DNA of 43,473 nucleotides from Thalassotalea sp. 42_200_T64 (GCA_002162925.1 MABC01000070.1:79689-123161); one strand, 5' to 3'; numbered from the stretch's first letter, positions 8,270 to 16,473 are shown. The notes: generated by a model not told the origin, from the letters alone. Made by a program: numbers and translations.

Positions 8270-10888
8270 ATGAGATTTATCAAGACAAAATCGTTTACCT
8301 TTTCATTGCTGTGCCTATCATTATCTGTGCTTTTATTGCAGGCATGTAACCCTGCGAGTAATGAACCAAAGCAAGTAATAGCCGAAGTCGTTGAGCAAGC
8401 GAGTCCGGGTAATAAAGGCACGGCGTATGGTGATGAACTGGCGAGTAGAGTGACTAAACGCAATGTTGAACCAAATGTCGAACAGCTGCTGGCAAAGTTA
8501 AACCTGGCTGAAAAAATCTCTCTCATTCATGCCAGCGGAAAATTTCACGTGAATGCCATTGAGCGCGTTGGTATTAAAGAGATGTGGTTATCTGATGGAC
8601 CGCATGGCGTCCGCCATCAAATTCAACGAGATGCCTGGGACTCTGCAGGCTGGGATGACGATTATGCAACGTATCTACCTCATCTCACTTCGGTAGCGGC
8701 CAGTTGGGATCGTGAAATTGCCGCATTGCACGGCAATGTGCTAGGCAGTGAAGCAAGGCACAGAGAAAAAGACCTTATTCTTGGACCTGGGGTTAACTTG
8801 GCGCGTTTGCCCTTATATGGACGAAACTTTGAGTACATGGGAGAAGATCCCATACTGGCCGCTAAATTGGTGGTGCCGCAAATAAAGGCGATACAAGCAC
8901 ATGATGTTGCTGCCACCATTAAACACTATGCATTAAACACCCAAGAGCTAAATCGCACCGGCGTTAACGCCAAACCCGATGAACGCACCTTACGGGAAGT
9001 GTATTTACCGGCTTTTGAATACGCGGTGAAAGAGGCTAATGTGCACTCTTTTATGGGGGCTTATAATCAATATTACGGTACCAACGCCAATCAAAGTAAA
9101 CATTTGGTCATGGATATTCTTAAAGGTGAATGGGGCTTTCAAGGCGTGTTATTAACCGACTGGAATGTCGATATCAATACTTTTGATGCTGCCGTTAATG
9201 GCTTGGATTTGGAAATGGGCACTGAAGCCGGGAGTTACGACGACTATTATCTGGCCAAACCGTTAGAGCGGATGATCCAGGATGGCACAGTGCCAATGGC
9301 GGTTTTAGATGACAAAGTAAGACGCATCCTACGCTTGCAGTTTGCTATTGGTATGTATGATGAGCATCGTCAGCAGGGAGAGAGAAATACCAAAGCCCAT
9401 CAACTGGCGGCACGAAAAATTGCCGCCGAAGGTGTGGTACTACTGAAAAACGATAGCAAGGTATTACCTTTAACTAAGAAAGCGCTTAAGCAGGTATTGG
9501 TTATTGGTCCGAACGCCGACAAAAAACACGGTCAGGGCGGTGGTTCTTCCGAAGTGAAATCGCTTTATGAAGTTACTCCTTTGCAAGGTCTAAAAGAAGC
9601 ATTAGGAGATGAGGTGAAGATCACTGTGATGCGGGCAAAAAGCAGTAAACTAGCCGCCATTGCCAGTGATTATGTGGCGTCTCGCCATTGGACCGGCACC
9701 CCAGCCTGGCACATTGCTTATTATCAGGATGAAGACAAGCAGCAATTGCTGAGTGAATCATGGATAGTGGACTCAGCGTTCAAGGCAAATGATAAACATA
9801 CCCAGCACATAAAGATGCGAGCGAAGATCAAACCATTGCAAACTGGTGTGCATACGTTGAAAGTCGCGGCGCAGGGGCAGTTTTCACTGACTATCGATGG
9901 TGATGAAATTGGTTTTAATCGTGGAGATAAAGAGTCAATTACCAGCAGCGAAATAGAGTTTAATGGCGAACAAGAATATCAATTTGAGATACGTTATGAC
10001 GGTACTCAGGGGTTTACCTTGGGCTGGGATGCACCGGGTAATTTATTATCTGGCGAAGAGGAATACCTGGCAGCTGCAAAAGTCGCCGATGCAGTGATTT
10101 ATTTCGGCGGCTTGTCGCATGCCGATGATCGTGAATCGATTGACCGTAGTAATATGGCCTTGCCGGGTAATCAAGATGAAGTGATCAAAAAATTACTGGC
10201 GGTTAATGAAAACACGATAGTGTTTTTAATTGCTGGCTCTGCTGTGGAAATGCCTTGGGTGAATCAGGCTAGTACCTTAGTTTGGGGTTGGTACGGCGGT
10301 ATGGAAGCTGGTAGGGCGTTTGCAGATGTGTTAACCGGGGAAGTAAACCCGAGTGGTAAAATGCCCATTACGTTGCCGGTTAAGCTTAGCGACACTGCCC
10401 CTATTGCCCTGAATGATTATAACGCCGTTGAGTCTTTATTTAGTGAAGGTGTGTTTATTGGCTATCGTTGGTTCGAACAGCAAAACATTCAACCATTATT
10501 CCCCTTCGGTTTTGGTATCTCTTATAGTCATTTTGATTATAGTGAAATGCAGTTATCGAAGGAATTGATAAAAGCAGACGAAGCGTTAACTGTGACGGTA
10601 ACGGTTAAGAACAGTTCGGACGTTGCCGGGGCTGAAGTGATACAACTTTATCTGCACGATAAAGAGTCCTCGGTTAACCGACCGGAAAAAGAGCTTAAAA
10701 ACTTTGCCAAAGTATTTCTACAGCCCGGCGAGAGCCAGCAAGTAACTATGACATTGGGATTGCGTGACTTTTCGTTTTGGGATGAAACATCGAATGACTG
10801 GCTGGCAGAAAATGGCGAGTTTGAAGTGCTAATTGGTGCATCAAGCGATGACATTCGTTTATCTGAGGTGTTCCAATACCAGCAGTAA
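8270..10888 (+). CDS. GH3 beta-glucosidase lipoprotein with PA14-like insert
   Basis: This 872-residue enzyme starts with a lipoprotein signal; the lipobox LLQAC puts the lipidated cysteine at residue 26. The next residue is Asn rather than Asp, so outer-membrane sorting is expected. The N-terminal barrel has WLSDGPHGVR, the KHYALN motif, and GVLLTDW with Asp297 as the predicted nucleophile. The second domain follows (KIAAEGVVLLKND, VLVIGPNADK) and is interrupted at roughly 465-590 by a PA14-like beta domain (GVHTLKVAAQGQFSLTIDG, FTLGWDAPG). After the sandwich come FPFGFGISYSHF and an Fn3-like C-terminus. PA14-containing GH3 enzymes cleave short beta-glucosides and related oligosaccharides, and the PA14 part shapes the substrate pocket. 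Divergence from the TonB receptor with shared operators suggests joint sugar control. Confidence 0.9.
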   Translation: MRFIKTKSFTFSLLCLSLSVLLLQACNPASNEPKQVIAEVVEQASPGNKGTAYGDELASRVTKRNVEPNVEQLLAKLNLAEKISLIHASGKFHVNAIERVGIKEMWLSDGPHGVRHQIQRDAWDSAGWDDDYATYLPHLTSVAASWDREIAALHGNVLGSEARHREKDLILGPGVNLARLPLYGRNFEYMGEDPILAAKLVVPQIKAIQAHDVAATIKHYALNTQELNRTGVNAKPDERTLREVYLPAFEYAVKEANVHSFMGAYNQYYGTNANQSKHLVMDILKGEWGFQGVLLTDWNVDINTFDAAVNGLDLEMGTEAGSYDDYYLAKPLERMIQDGTVPMAVLDDKVRRILRLQFAIGMYDEHRQQGERNTKAHQLAARKIAAEGVVLLKNDSKVLPLTKKALKQVLVIGPNADKKHGQGGGSSEVKSLYEVTPLQGLKEALGDEVKITVMRAKSSKLAAIASDYVASRHWTGTPAWHIAYYQDEDKQQLLSESWIVDSAFKANDKHTQHIKMRAKIKPLQTGVHTLKVAAQGQFSLTIDGDEIGFNRGDKESITSSEIEFNGEQEYQFEIRYDGTQGFTLGWDAPGNLLSGEEEYLAAAKVADAVIYFGGLSHADDRESIDRSNMALPGNQDEVIKKLLAVNENTIVFLIAGSAVEMPWVNQASTLVWGWYGGMEAGRAFADVLTGEVNPSGKMPITLPVKLSDTAPIALNDYNAVESLFSEGVFIGYRWFEQQNIQPLFPFGFGISYSHFDYSEMQLSKELIKADEALTVTVTVKNSSDVAGAEVIQLYLHDKESSVNRPEKELKNFAKVFLQPGESQQVTMTLGLRDFSFWDETSNDWLAENGEFEVLIGASSDDIRLSEVFQYQQ

Positions 10889-10913
10889 AGAAACCAACGA
10901 ATAACAAAAAGTT

Positions 10914-10945
10914 AATGCTCAAATACGGCAAGGTATTTGAGCATT
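10914..10945. terminator. Bidirectional terminator hairpin
   Basis: A perfect 13-bp stem (10914-10926 with 10933-10945) and 6-base loop lie between two convergent genes, 26 bases after the GH3 stop and 12 bases after the stop of the DUF2750 gene. It lacks a long T tract but its position suits termination from both sides. Confidence 0.6.
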
Positions 10946-10957
10946 ATGAATAAATGA

Positions 10958-11308
10958 TTAAAACGCTTTTACCAATAACTTGGCAAATTCTATGGCATCA
11001 AGCTCTTTACCTTCACTGTCCATTTGCCAGTTAACGCCAATTAATACCCCATCTTCATTCAAATCGCCAATCCATTCTTCGAGAAATTGCTCAAGATTAA
11101 TGCTGGCAACCGAGTAGCTTTGCCATTCATCGATACAAAATAGTTGTGCATCAGCAGCGCTCGCCCATACCGGCATTACGTCTGAATTTTCAAATTCAAC
11201 CGAGTCGCAAACAACCCAATCGCCGTTTTCATTTTGTAAGGCAAATAATTGTTCATCTTCATTAACGGTTTCAACAAATGCTGAAAATTCTGCTGGGTTG
11301 GTGGTCAT
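10958..11308 (-). CDS. DUF2750 family protein
   Basis: This small acidic cytoplasmic protein of 116 residues matches the DUF2750 family by its block order: DEQLFALQNENGDWVVCDS, then DVMPVWASAADAQLFC, DEWQSY, LEQFLEEWIGDLNEDG and VLIGVNW. Members are about this long and have no established function. The ATG follows AGGAA at good spacing. The gene stands alone, converging on the GH3 lipoprotein. No signal peptide or membrane segment is present. Confidence 0.75.
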   Translation of the reverse strand: MTTNPAEFSAFVETVNEDEQLFALQNENGDWVVCDSVEFENSDVMPVWASAADAQLFCIDEWQSYSVASINLEQFLEEWIGDLNEDGVLIGVNWQMDSEGKELDAIEFAKLLVKAF

Positions 11309-11480
11309 GACTTATTCCTGTGTTAAAAAAGACAATAGCTGTATTGCTATCTATGAGGGCATTTTACCTGAAAAGTCGGCTGTTTTGCTAAAATTTAAAT
11401 AAAACTAATGATATTTATCTGTTAACTGACTAAAGTAAATAGATAGAAATTAATAAGATAATTGATATTTATAAAGAATA

Positions 11481-11530
11481 AAAACAATAGATAAAGGGTA
11501 AAAGCAATAGATAAAGGGTAAAAGCAATAG
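11481..11530. repeat. 20-bp tandem repeat, 2.5 units, abutting a start codon
   Basis: The unit AAAGCAATAGATAAAGGGTA occurs twice and a half (first copy AAAACAATAG...). The last half-unit ends directly at the ATG of the next gene at 11531. Each unit contains AAAGGG, which resembles a ribosome-binding site, so copy number would change the leader of the following gene. Confidence 0.8.
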
Positions 11531-12019
11531 ATGCCAATATTTCAATTAAAGCAGAAGTTCCTTTCGATCACAGAAAGATTTGAAATAAAAAATGAAAATG
11601 ACCAAGTCGTTTATCTGGTCGATGGTAAATTTTTTAGTATTGGCAAAACCTTTCATTTGACCAGCCCCGATGGCGTAGAGCTTGCGGAAATAAAGCAAAA
11701 ATTGTTTTCATTTCGGCCTACGTTTAATATCACTTTTGTCGATGGTCGCAGCGCTCAACTGGTAAAGACGTTTTTGCCATTGTTTAAAAGCCGGTTTTTA
11801 ATTTCCTACGCCGGGCGCAAGCTCGAAGTGAGCGGAAACTTTTTATCGCACGAATACCAGTTTCGGGAAGCCAGCAGCATAGTGGCGCAAGTGAGTAAAA
11901 AATGGTTTTCCTTCAGTGATACTTATGGACTTGATGTTGAAGATGAAACCTTGTCACAAATTTCGTTGTGTATTTTGATCGCAATCGATGCGATCCATCA
12001 TGGTCGGGATAATGAGTAG
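11531..12019 (+). CDS. LURP-one-related (tubby-like beta-barrel) protein
   Basis: This 162-residue protein resembles the LURP-one/YxjI family: short repeating beta hairpins such as LSITERFEIKNENDQVVYLV, GKFFSIGKTFHLTSPDG and EIKQKLFSFRPTFNI, followed by a hydrophobic C-terminal helix (ISLCILIAIDAI). The fold is a 12-stranded barrel round a helix, related to tubby and phospholipid scramblases. The bacterial function is unknown. The start is set directly at the end of a tandem repeat. The gene appears monocistronic and 80 bases ahead of cnoX. Confidence 0.7.
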   Translation: MPIFQLKQKFLSITERFEIKNENDQVVYLVDGKFFSIGKTFHLTSPDGVELAEIKQKLFSFRPTFNITFVDGRSAQLVKTFLPLFKSRFLISYAGRKLEVSGNFLSHEYQFREASSIVAQVSKKWFSFSDTYGLDVEDETLSQISLCILIAIDAIHHGRDNE

Positions 12020-12099
12020 TTTTATTATCAACACCTTGTGATCCAGACTTTTGCCCATATACCATTAACCATATAATTTAAACTCAGGACAAACGTCGG

Positions 12100-12948
12100 A
12101 TGTCAGAAAATATCATCACCATAACTCCCGAAAATTTCCAACAAGTGATACTGGAACAATCAAAAAGCAAACTCATTTTAGTGGACTTTTGGGCAGAGCA
12201 AATGCCGGAAAGTGTTGAATTACGTGATAAGTTGGCGGCACGCGTGGCCGGAGCAGAAAATTTCATGGTTTTGGCCACGGTTGACTGCATGCAGCAGCAA
12301 GCAATTGCCCAGCAATTTGGTGTACAATCATTACCTACGGTGGTGATCGTCAAAGACGGCCAGCCCATCGATGGCATGACAGGACCGCAAACCGAGCAAG
12401 CCATTGATGAGTTTTTAGCTAAATATTTACCGAAAGCAGAAGACACGTTATTAGCCAAAGGCCTTGAGTTACTCGAGGCCGAACAAGCAAATGATGCGCT
12501 ATCACCAATACAACAAGCCCATGGCATTGACAGCGAAAGAGCCGATATTAAACTGGCTTTAGCCGATGTTTACCTACAGTTAGGCAAGGTTGAGGATGCG
12601 CAAGCGTTATTAAAATCGATCAAGATGGTGGATCAAGACTCTTATTACCAGGCATTAATTGCCAAGCTCGAATTAGCCCAGGAAGCCAGTAATTCTCCAG
12701 AAATTCAAGCCTTAGAGCAACAATTGGCTAATGACCAGGACAATGTCGATTTAAGCCGACAATTGGCAGTGCAATACAACCAGGTGAATCGTCAGGAAGA
12801 AGCTCTGGCATTGTTGTATAAGTTACTGCTAAAAGATGGCGGCGATAATGACAGTAAAAAACTGTTATTGGATATGTTAACGGCATTGCCTGATGGCGAT
12901 AAATTGGCAACTCTTTATCGCAGAAAACTGTTCTCGCTAATGTACTAA
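12100..12948 (+). CDS. cnoX: CnoX (YbbN) chaperone-thioredoxin family protein
   Basis: This 282-residue protein has an N-terminal thioredoxin fold (about 1-110; LILVDFWAEQ, LPTVVIVKDGQPIDG) and a C-terminal TPR-like half that ends YRRKLFSLMY, matching E. coli CnoX along its whole length. CnoX is a holdase that works with GroEL and protects proteins from oxidative over-damage. The usual thioredoxin CxxC is absent: where E. coli has SQHC, this protein has MPES, so position 38 is Ser. Cys63 (VDCM) is retained and is the only cysteine. The ATG follows AGGA. An imperfect 15-base repeat begins inside the last codons. Confidence 0.88.
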   Translation: MSENIITITPENFQQVILEQSKSKLILVDFWAEQMPESVELRDKLAARVAGAENFMVLATVDCMQQQAIAQQFGVQSLPTVVIVKDGQPIDGMTGPQTEQAIDEFLAKYLPKAEDTLLAKGLELLEAEQANDALSPIQQAHGIDSERADIKLALADVYLQLGKVEDAQALLKSIKMVDQDSYYQALIAKLELAQEASNSPEIQALEQQLANDQDNVDLSRQLAVQYNQVNRQEEALALLYKLLLKDGGDNDSKKLLLDMLTALPDGDKLATLYRRKLFSLMY

Positions 12949-12995
12949 ACATTAATGTACTGAGCGTTAATGTACTGAGTGTTAATATACTAGCT
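12938..12995. repeat. 15-base imperfect tandem repeat over the cnoX stop
   Basis: There are about four units of TAATGTACTGAGYGT: 12938-12952, 12953-12967, 12968-12982 and a decayed 12983-12995. The first unit contains the last codons and stop of cnoX. Shortly downstream a weak hairpin (13006-13012 with 13023-13029, GGGATAA/TTATCCC) may serve as terminator between convergent cnoX and msrA. Confidence 0.7.
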
Positions 12996-13055
12996 AATCT
13001 GAGCTGGGATAAGCAGCACTCATTATCCCGAGTTCAGGTTATAGCAGGGTAAAAG

Positions 13056-13601
13056 TTACAGCAATTTATCGGCAAATAAATGTTCTAGTTTAGCCAGTTT
13101 CGGGGCAATCATGATTTGGCAGTAGGGTTGATACGGGTTCTTGTCAAAAAATTGCTGATGGTCCTCACCGGCGATATAAAATTGTTGAGCTGGCTCTAGT
13201 GTAGTCACAATTGCTGCTTGATATTCGCCTCTGGCCGTCACCGCCGCGATAAAATCTTTGGCTATGGCTAATTGCCGCTGATCTTGATAAAAAATGGCCG
13301 AGCGATACTGAGTGCCTTTGTCATTACCTTGTTGGTTTAACATGGTTGGATCATGCAAGATAAAAAACACTTCCAGGAGTTGTTGAAAATTAATGATGTC
13401 GCTATCAAACTGTATTTCCACCACCTCCGCATGACCCGTACTGCCGCTACAAATTTGCCGGTAACTCGGGTTTTCAATGGTTCCACCCATATAGCCAGAT
13501 AGCGCTTGTGTTACACCGCGCAATCGCCTTAACGGCGCTTCTATGCACCAAAAACAGCCGCCGGCCAGAACCGCTGTTTGAAATTGATTTGCTGTTGTCA
13601 T
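13056..13601 (-). CDS. msrA: Peptide methionine-(S)-S-oxide reductase MsrA
   Basis: This is a 181-residue MsrA. The active-site motif GGCFWC is at residues 14-19 with Cys16 as nucleophile. Other family blocks are GYMGGTIENPSYRQICSGST, GHAEVVEIQFD, FFILHDPT, GTQYRSAIFY and EDHQQFF. It reduces methionine-S-sulfoxide in proteins and free methionine, repairing oxidative damage in the cytoplasm; no signal peptide is seen. The start follows GAGG. It converges on cnoX, another oxidative-stress gene, but they do not share a transcript. Confidence 0.95.
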   Translation of the reverse strand: MTTANQFQTAVLAGGCFWCIEAPLRRLRGVTQALSGYMGGTIENPSYRQICSGSTGHAEVVEIQFDSDIINFQQLLEVFFILHDPTMLNQQGNDKGTQYRSAIFYQDQRQLAIAKDFIAAVTARGEYQAAIVTTLEPAQQFYIAGEDHQQFFDKNPYQPYCQIMIAPKLAKLEHLFADKLL

Positions 13602-13703
13602 CTACATCCTCAAATTGATAGGGGCAATAACCATTTTAGTATATGATACTCTTATCTCGAGATCAGGTTACTTAAACTTCTCAATCTTTATACTGGCTTT
13701 ACC

Positions 13704-13922
13704 ATGGATCAACAAAAAATACTGCAGGCAATCAATCAAATCATGCCGTTTGGTAAATATGCCGGGAGAAAGTTATTATTGTTACCCGAACCTTATCTGG
13801 TTTGGTTTCATCGCAAGGGCTTTCCGCAAGGCAAATTAGGTGAGCAGTTAGCGTTAATTTATGAGGTCAAACTTAATGGCCTGGAATCGATGTTAATGCC
13901 TTTACTAAGAGATGACGCCTAA
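13704..13922 (+). CDS. DUF3820 family protein
   Basis: This is a 72-residue protein with the DUF3820 pattern: MPFGKYAGRKLLLLPEPYLV near the N-terminus, WFHRKGFPQGKLGEQL in the centre and YEVKLNGLE near the end. It is full length for the family. Members are common in gammaproteobacteria; one homologue was named a putative quorum-sensing-regulated virulence factor, but no biochemical role is firm. The gene diverges from msrA. A longer start in another frame upstream is not supported. Confidence 0.8.
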   Translation: MDQQKILQAINQIMPFGKYAGRKLLLLPEPYLVWFHRKGFPQGKLGEQLALIYEVKLNGLESMLMPLLRDDA

Positions 13923-14201
13923 TCAATGAAGTAGAACATGCTGGGCTGCGGTTTTCGACGTTAATTATTTTTTCGATTAAAAATCAATCAATCGATATAA
14001 AAATATAATCAATCAATTCTCTGGATATAATTGCATTTCATCCAATTCATTTTAATGGCAGCAATTAACATGATGTTTTTATTACAAATAAAAAACCTGC
14101 TGGAATTAAACCATTAATTAGTAGACTATTTTTGAGAATTTGCACTAGTTTTTTTTTGATTTTTTTGCATAAATAAACCTTTTTGAATTCCAAAAAAATG
14201 G

Positions 14202-14231
14202 TTGCGCACTGGTTAAAAATCGTTCTATATT
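14202..14231 (+). promoter_or_regulatory. Candidate sigma-70 promoter of rmf
   Basis: TTGCGC (14202-14207), an 18-base spacer, then TATATT (14226-14231) lies about 80 bases before the rmf start. The 388-base gap 13923-14310 otherwise holds only AT-rich DNA and, in the predicted leader, a small TGTGAG/CTCACA hairpin (14268-14284) ahead of the ribosome site. Confidence 0.4.
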
Positions 14232-14310
14232 ACTAACGTCGACTTGAAGTTTTTCGGCCACCTCAACTGTGAGTTTACCTCACATTTCTAATAATACAGA
14301 GGAGTCATCT

Positions 14311-14484
14311 ATGAAAAGACAAAAACGTGATCGTTTAGGAAGAGCGCATTCAAATGGTTACCAAGCTGGACTCAGCGGTAAAAACAAAGAATATTGTCCC
14401 TATCAAAATCTCGACGCAAAGTCTGAATGGCTTGGTGGTTGGCGAGAAGCTATGACCGACAGAAATGTCGGACTGTTTAAATAA
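14311..14484 (+). CDS. rmf: Ribosome modulation factor Rmf
   Basis: This 57-residue protein matches E. coli RMF closely: MKRQKRDRLGRAHSNGYQAG, then the CPYQNLDAKSEWLGGWREAM core. RMF binds 70S ribosomes in stationary phase and pairs them into inactive 100S dimers. The ATG at 14311 follows AGAGGAG with good spacing. An in-frame upstream ATG at 14269 would add 14 residues that do not fit the family, so it is rejected. A candidate promoter precedes the gene and a strong hairpin ends it. It stands alone, as in other gammaproteobacteria. Confidence 0.95.
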   Translation: MKRQKRDRLGRAHSNGYQAGLSGKNKEYCPYQNLDAKSEWLGGWREAMTDRNVGLFK

Positions 14485-14518
14485 AAGCTAAACATCTTTC
14501 AATCAAATTCTGAAAAAT

Positions 14519-14542
14519 AAACGCCCTCTGTCGAGGGCGTTT
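14519..14542. terminator. Terminator between rmf and moeB
   Basis: A perfect 10-bp stem, AAACGCCCTC/GAGGGCGTTT (14519-14528 with 14533-14542), has a TGTC loop. It sits 34 bases after rmf and 45 bases past the end of moeB on the other strand, so it may serve both. Confidence 0.8.
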
Positions 14543-14587
14543 GTGGTTTTCATACTCAACAAAACTGCATGTTTATGCAGAAAATCG

Positions 14588-15340
14588 TTAATTGTGCGCA
14601 CAAGCACAAGCACAATTATCCTTTTTAGCAACGGTAAATGTTTGCCACTGTAGTGATTTGCCATCAAACCACATCAGCTGATTGCCGATAATAGTTTGAC
14701 CGCTTAAATACTTAACCGCCTGTAATGCTTGCATGCTGCCAATAATACCAAGTATTGGTCCCAGAACCCCCGCAGTTGAGCAATTTAAGCCAGGCTCACC
14801 TTTTGATTTTGGATAAAAACATTGGTAACAACTGAAGTTTTGCTGATTTGGGTCGATGAACATTAATTGCCCTTCATAACGAATGGCAGCCGCACTTAAT
14901 AACGGCGTTCTATGTTCAATGCATTTGCTATTTAGCAGATATCGGGTGGTTAAATTGTCAGTACAATCCAGCACTAAATCAATTTCTGGCAGGTAGTAAT
15001 CCAGACTCTCAGCATCGATCATTTCATCAATGGCTTCAACATCAATATCTTCATTAACACTTTGCAGATGTTGGCAGATAATTTCCGCTTTGTTCTCGCC
15101 GATGTCGCTTTGTTTATACAATACTTGTCGTTGTAAGTTTGACAAATCAATGCGATCGCCGTCGCTAATTATTATCTTTCCAATGCCAGCCCCGGCCAAA
15201 TATAAAGCCGCAGGAGTGCCTAGTCCGCCAGCACCAACAATGAGTATACTGGCATTTTTGAGGGCAAGTTGTTGCTGCTCATTAAAGTCTTTCACCAACA
15301 GTTGTCGTGAATATCTGATTTGCTCTTGTGCGGATAACAT
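14588..15340 (-). CDS. moeB: Molybdopterin-synthase adenylyltransferase MoeB (ThiF/HesA family)
   Basis: This 250-residue E1-like enzyme activates the C-terminal Gly-Gly of MoaD by adenylation. The nucleotide motif is VGAGGLGTPAALYLAGAG (about 36-53), followed by SDGDRIDLSNLQRQ and the DCTDN loop. A CxxC zinc pair (CYQC) lies near 172-175. The second zinc pair, usually CxxC near the C-terminus, is replaced by NCACACAHN, a Cys-x-Cys-x-Cys tail. It is the last gene of the ten-gene molybdenum run, 17 bases after modC, which favours MoeB over ThiF. Confidence 0.88.
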   Translation of the reverse strand: MLSAQEQIRYSRQLLVKDFNEQQQLALKNASILIVGAGGLGTPAALYLAGAGIGKIIISDGDRIDLSNLQRQVLYKQSDIGENKAEIICQHLQSVNEDIDVEAIDEMIDAESLDYYLPEIDLVLDCTDNLTTRYLLNSKCIEHRTPLLSAAAIRYEGQLMFIDPNQQNFSCYQCFYPKSKGEPGLNCSTAGVLGPILGIIGSMQALQAVKYLSGQTIIGNQLMWFDGKSLQWQTFTVAKKDNCACACAHN

Positions 15341-15357
15341 AGGTATTTTCTTTCCTG

Positions 15358-16473
15358 CTAATAACTGCGGATGGCGTTGGCTTTAAATTGAATGAATACA
15401 TTTTGGCCGAGTACCAGGCTGAGTTTTTCAACGGAGTAGCGCGAAATGGTGACGATAAAATTTTGTTCTTTGACGCAAATGATCAGTTGCGCGGAATCAC
15501 CGCTAAAGCGGTTTATGTCTTTAACTTCGCCGGCAAGGTGATTAATCACCGAGGTATCCTTTGGCATTGTCGTGGTGATACTGATATCACTGGATAAAAT
15601 ATAGCAACGCAACTGACTATTAATCTTATGATTCACTAAGTTGCAATATAATTTACTTTTCACTGTGTTATTAGCGGCAATATCTTTGTTGTTTTTTTCT
15701 GATGTTGCCAGTTCAAGTTGTGTTAACCCATAATTTACTAAATGCTGCTTAACCGTTAACGTCAACGAAGTTTGGCTGTTCAGGTTGTTGGCAAGGCTAC
15801 TATGCAGTTGATTGATCACTTGATGTACGTGTCCTTGCTGAATAATTTCACCTTTTTCCATCACTATCACTTGTTCGGCCAGTTGCTGAATTTCGATCAC
15901 CGAATGGCTCACGTATATCATTGCTAGCTGTAAACGTTGATGGATCTCTCTAAGTATCACTACCATTTCCGCTCTGGCCTTATTGTCTAAAGCGCTTAAC
16001 GGTTCGTCGAGCAACAGCAATTTCGGCTCTGACAAAATAGCCCTTGCCAGGGCAACACGCTGTTTTTCTCCTGCGGAAAGTTGGCCAGCATGGCGACTTA
16101 ATAACGGTTCAATTTTGGTCAGCTTGATAACCTCTTCAACATTTAAGCTGTTGGGCTGACAGCGTTTGCTGGCAAAGTGTAAGTTTTCTAACACATTTAA
16201 ATGGGGAAATAAGCGGGCATCTTGAAAAACAAAGCCGATGTTACGTTGTTCCGCTTTGATAAATTGCTTGGCAGAACTGTTTTGCAGTGTCTGGTTTTTA
16301 AATACTACAGTGCCAATGGCGTCTTTATTTAAGCCGGCGATCACTCGCAATAAACTGGTTTTTCCTGAGCCGGAATGGCCTAAAATACCAGTGATACCTG
16401 CTAAGTTAATCGTTTGCTGACAAGAGAGCTGAAACCCGGGATACGTTAACTTGATGTCGAGGGCTAAATTCAT
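15358..16473 (-). CDS. modC: Molybdate ABC transporter ATP-binding protein ModC
   Basis: This 371-residue ATPase has Walker A GHSGSGKTS (about 33-41), the ABC signature LSAGEKQRVALARAI and Walker B LLLLDEPLSALD. A C-terminal Mop-like domain (about 300-370) binds molybdate or tungstate and sets ModC apart from other importer ATPases. Its ATG overlaps the modB stop by four bases (ATGA), typical of coupled translation. Together with ModA and ModB it imports molybdate for the cofactor pathway made by the preceding genes. Confidence 0.93.
   Translation of the reverse strand: MNLALDIKLTYPGFQLSCQQTINLAGITGILGHSGSGKTSLLRVIAGLNKDAIGTVVFKNQTLQNSSAKQFIKAEQRNIGFVFQDARLFPHLNVLENLHFASKRCQPNSLNVEEVIKLTKIEPLLSRHAGQLSAGEKQRVALARAILSEPKLLLLDEPLSALDNKARAEMVVILREIHQRLQLAMIYVSHSVIEIQQLAEQVIVMEKGEIIQQGHVHQVINQLHSSLANNLNSQTSLTLTVKQHLVNYGLTQLELATSEKNNKDIAANNTVKSKLYCNLVNHKINSQLRCYILSSDISITTTMPKDTSVINHLAGEVKDINRFSGDSAQLIICVKEQNFIVTISRYSVEKLSLVLGQNVFIQFKANAIRSY

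Noticed and set aside
12084..12527. Long antisense open frame opposite cnoX
   Set aside because: It is a Cys/Ser-rich shadow of a well-recognised gene, with no ribosome site or family resemblance.
14269..14310. Longer Rmf from an upstream ATG
   Set aside because: The internal ATG has the ribosome site and matches the family N-terminus exactly.
14588..15340. ThiF (thiamine) assignment
   Set aside because: Family fold alone cannot separate ThiF from MoeB, but location at the end of a moa/mod run with no thi genes favours MoeB.
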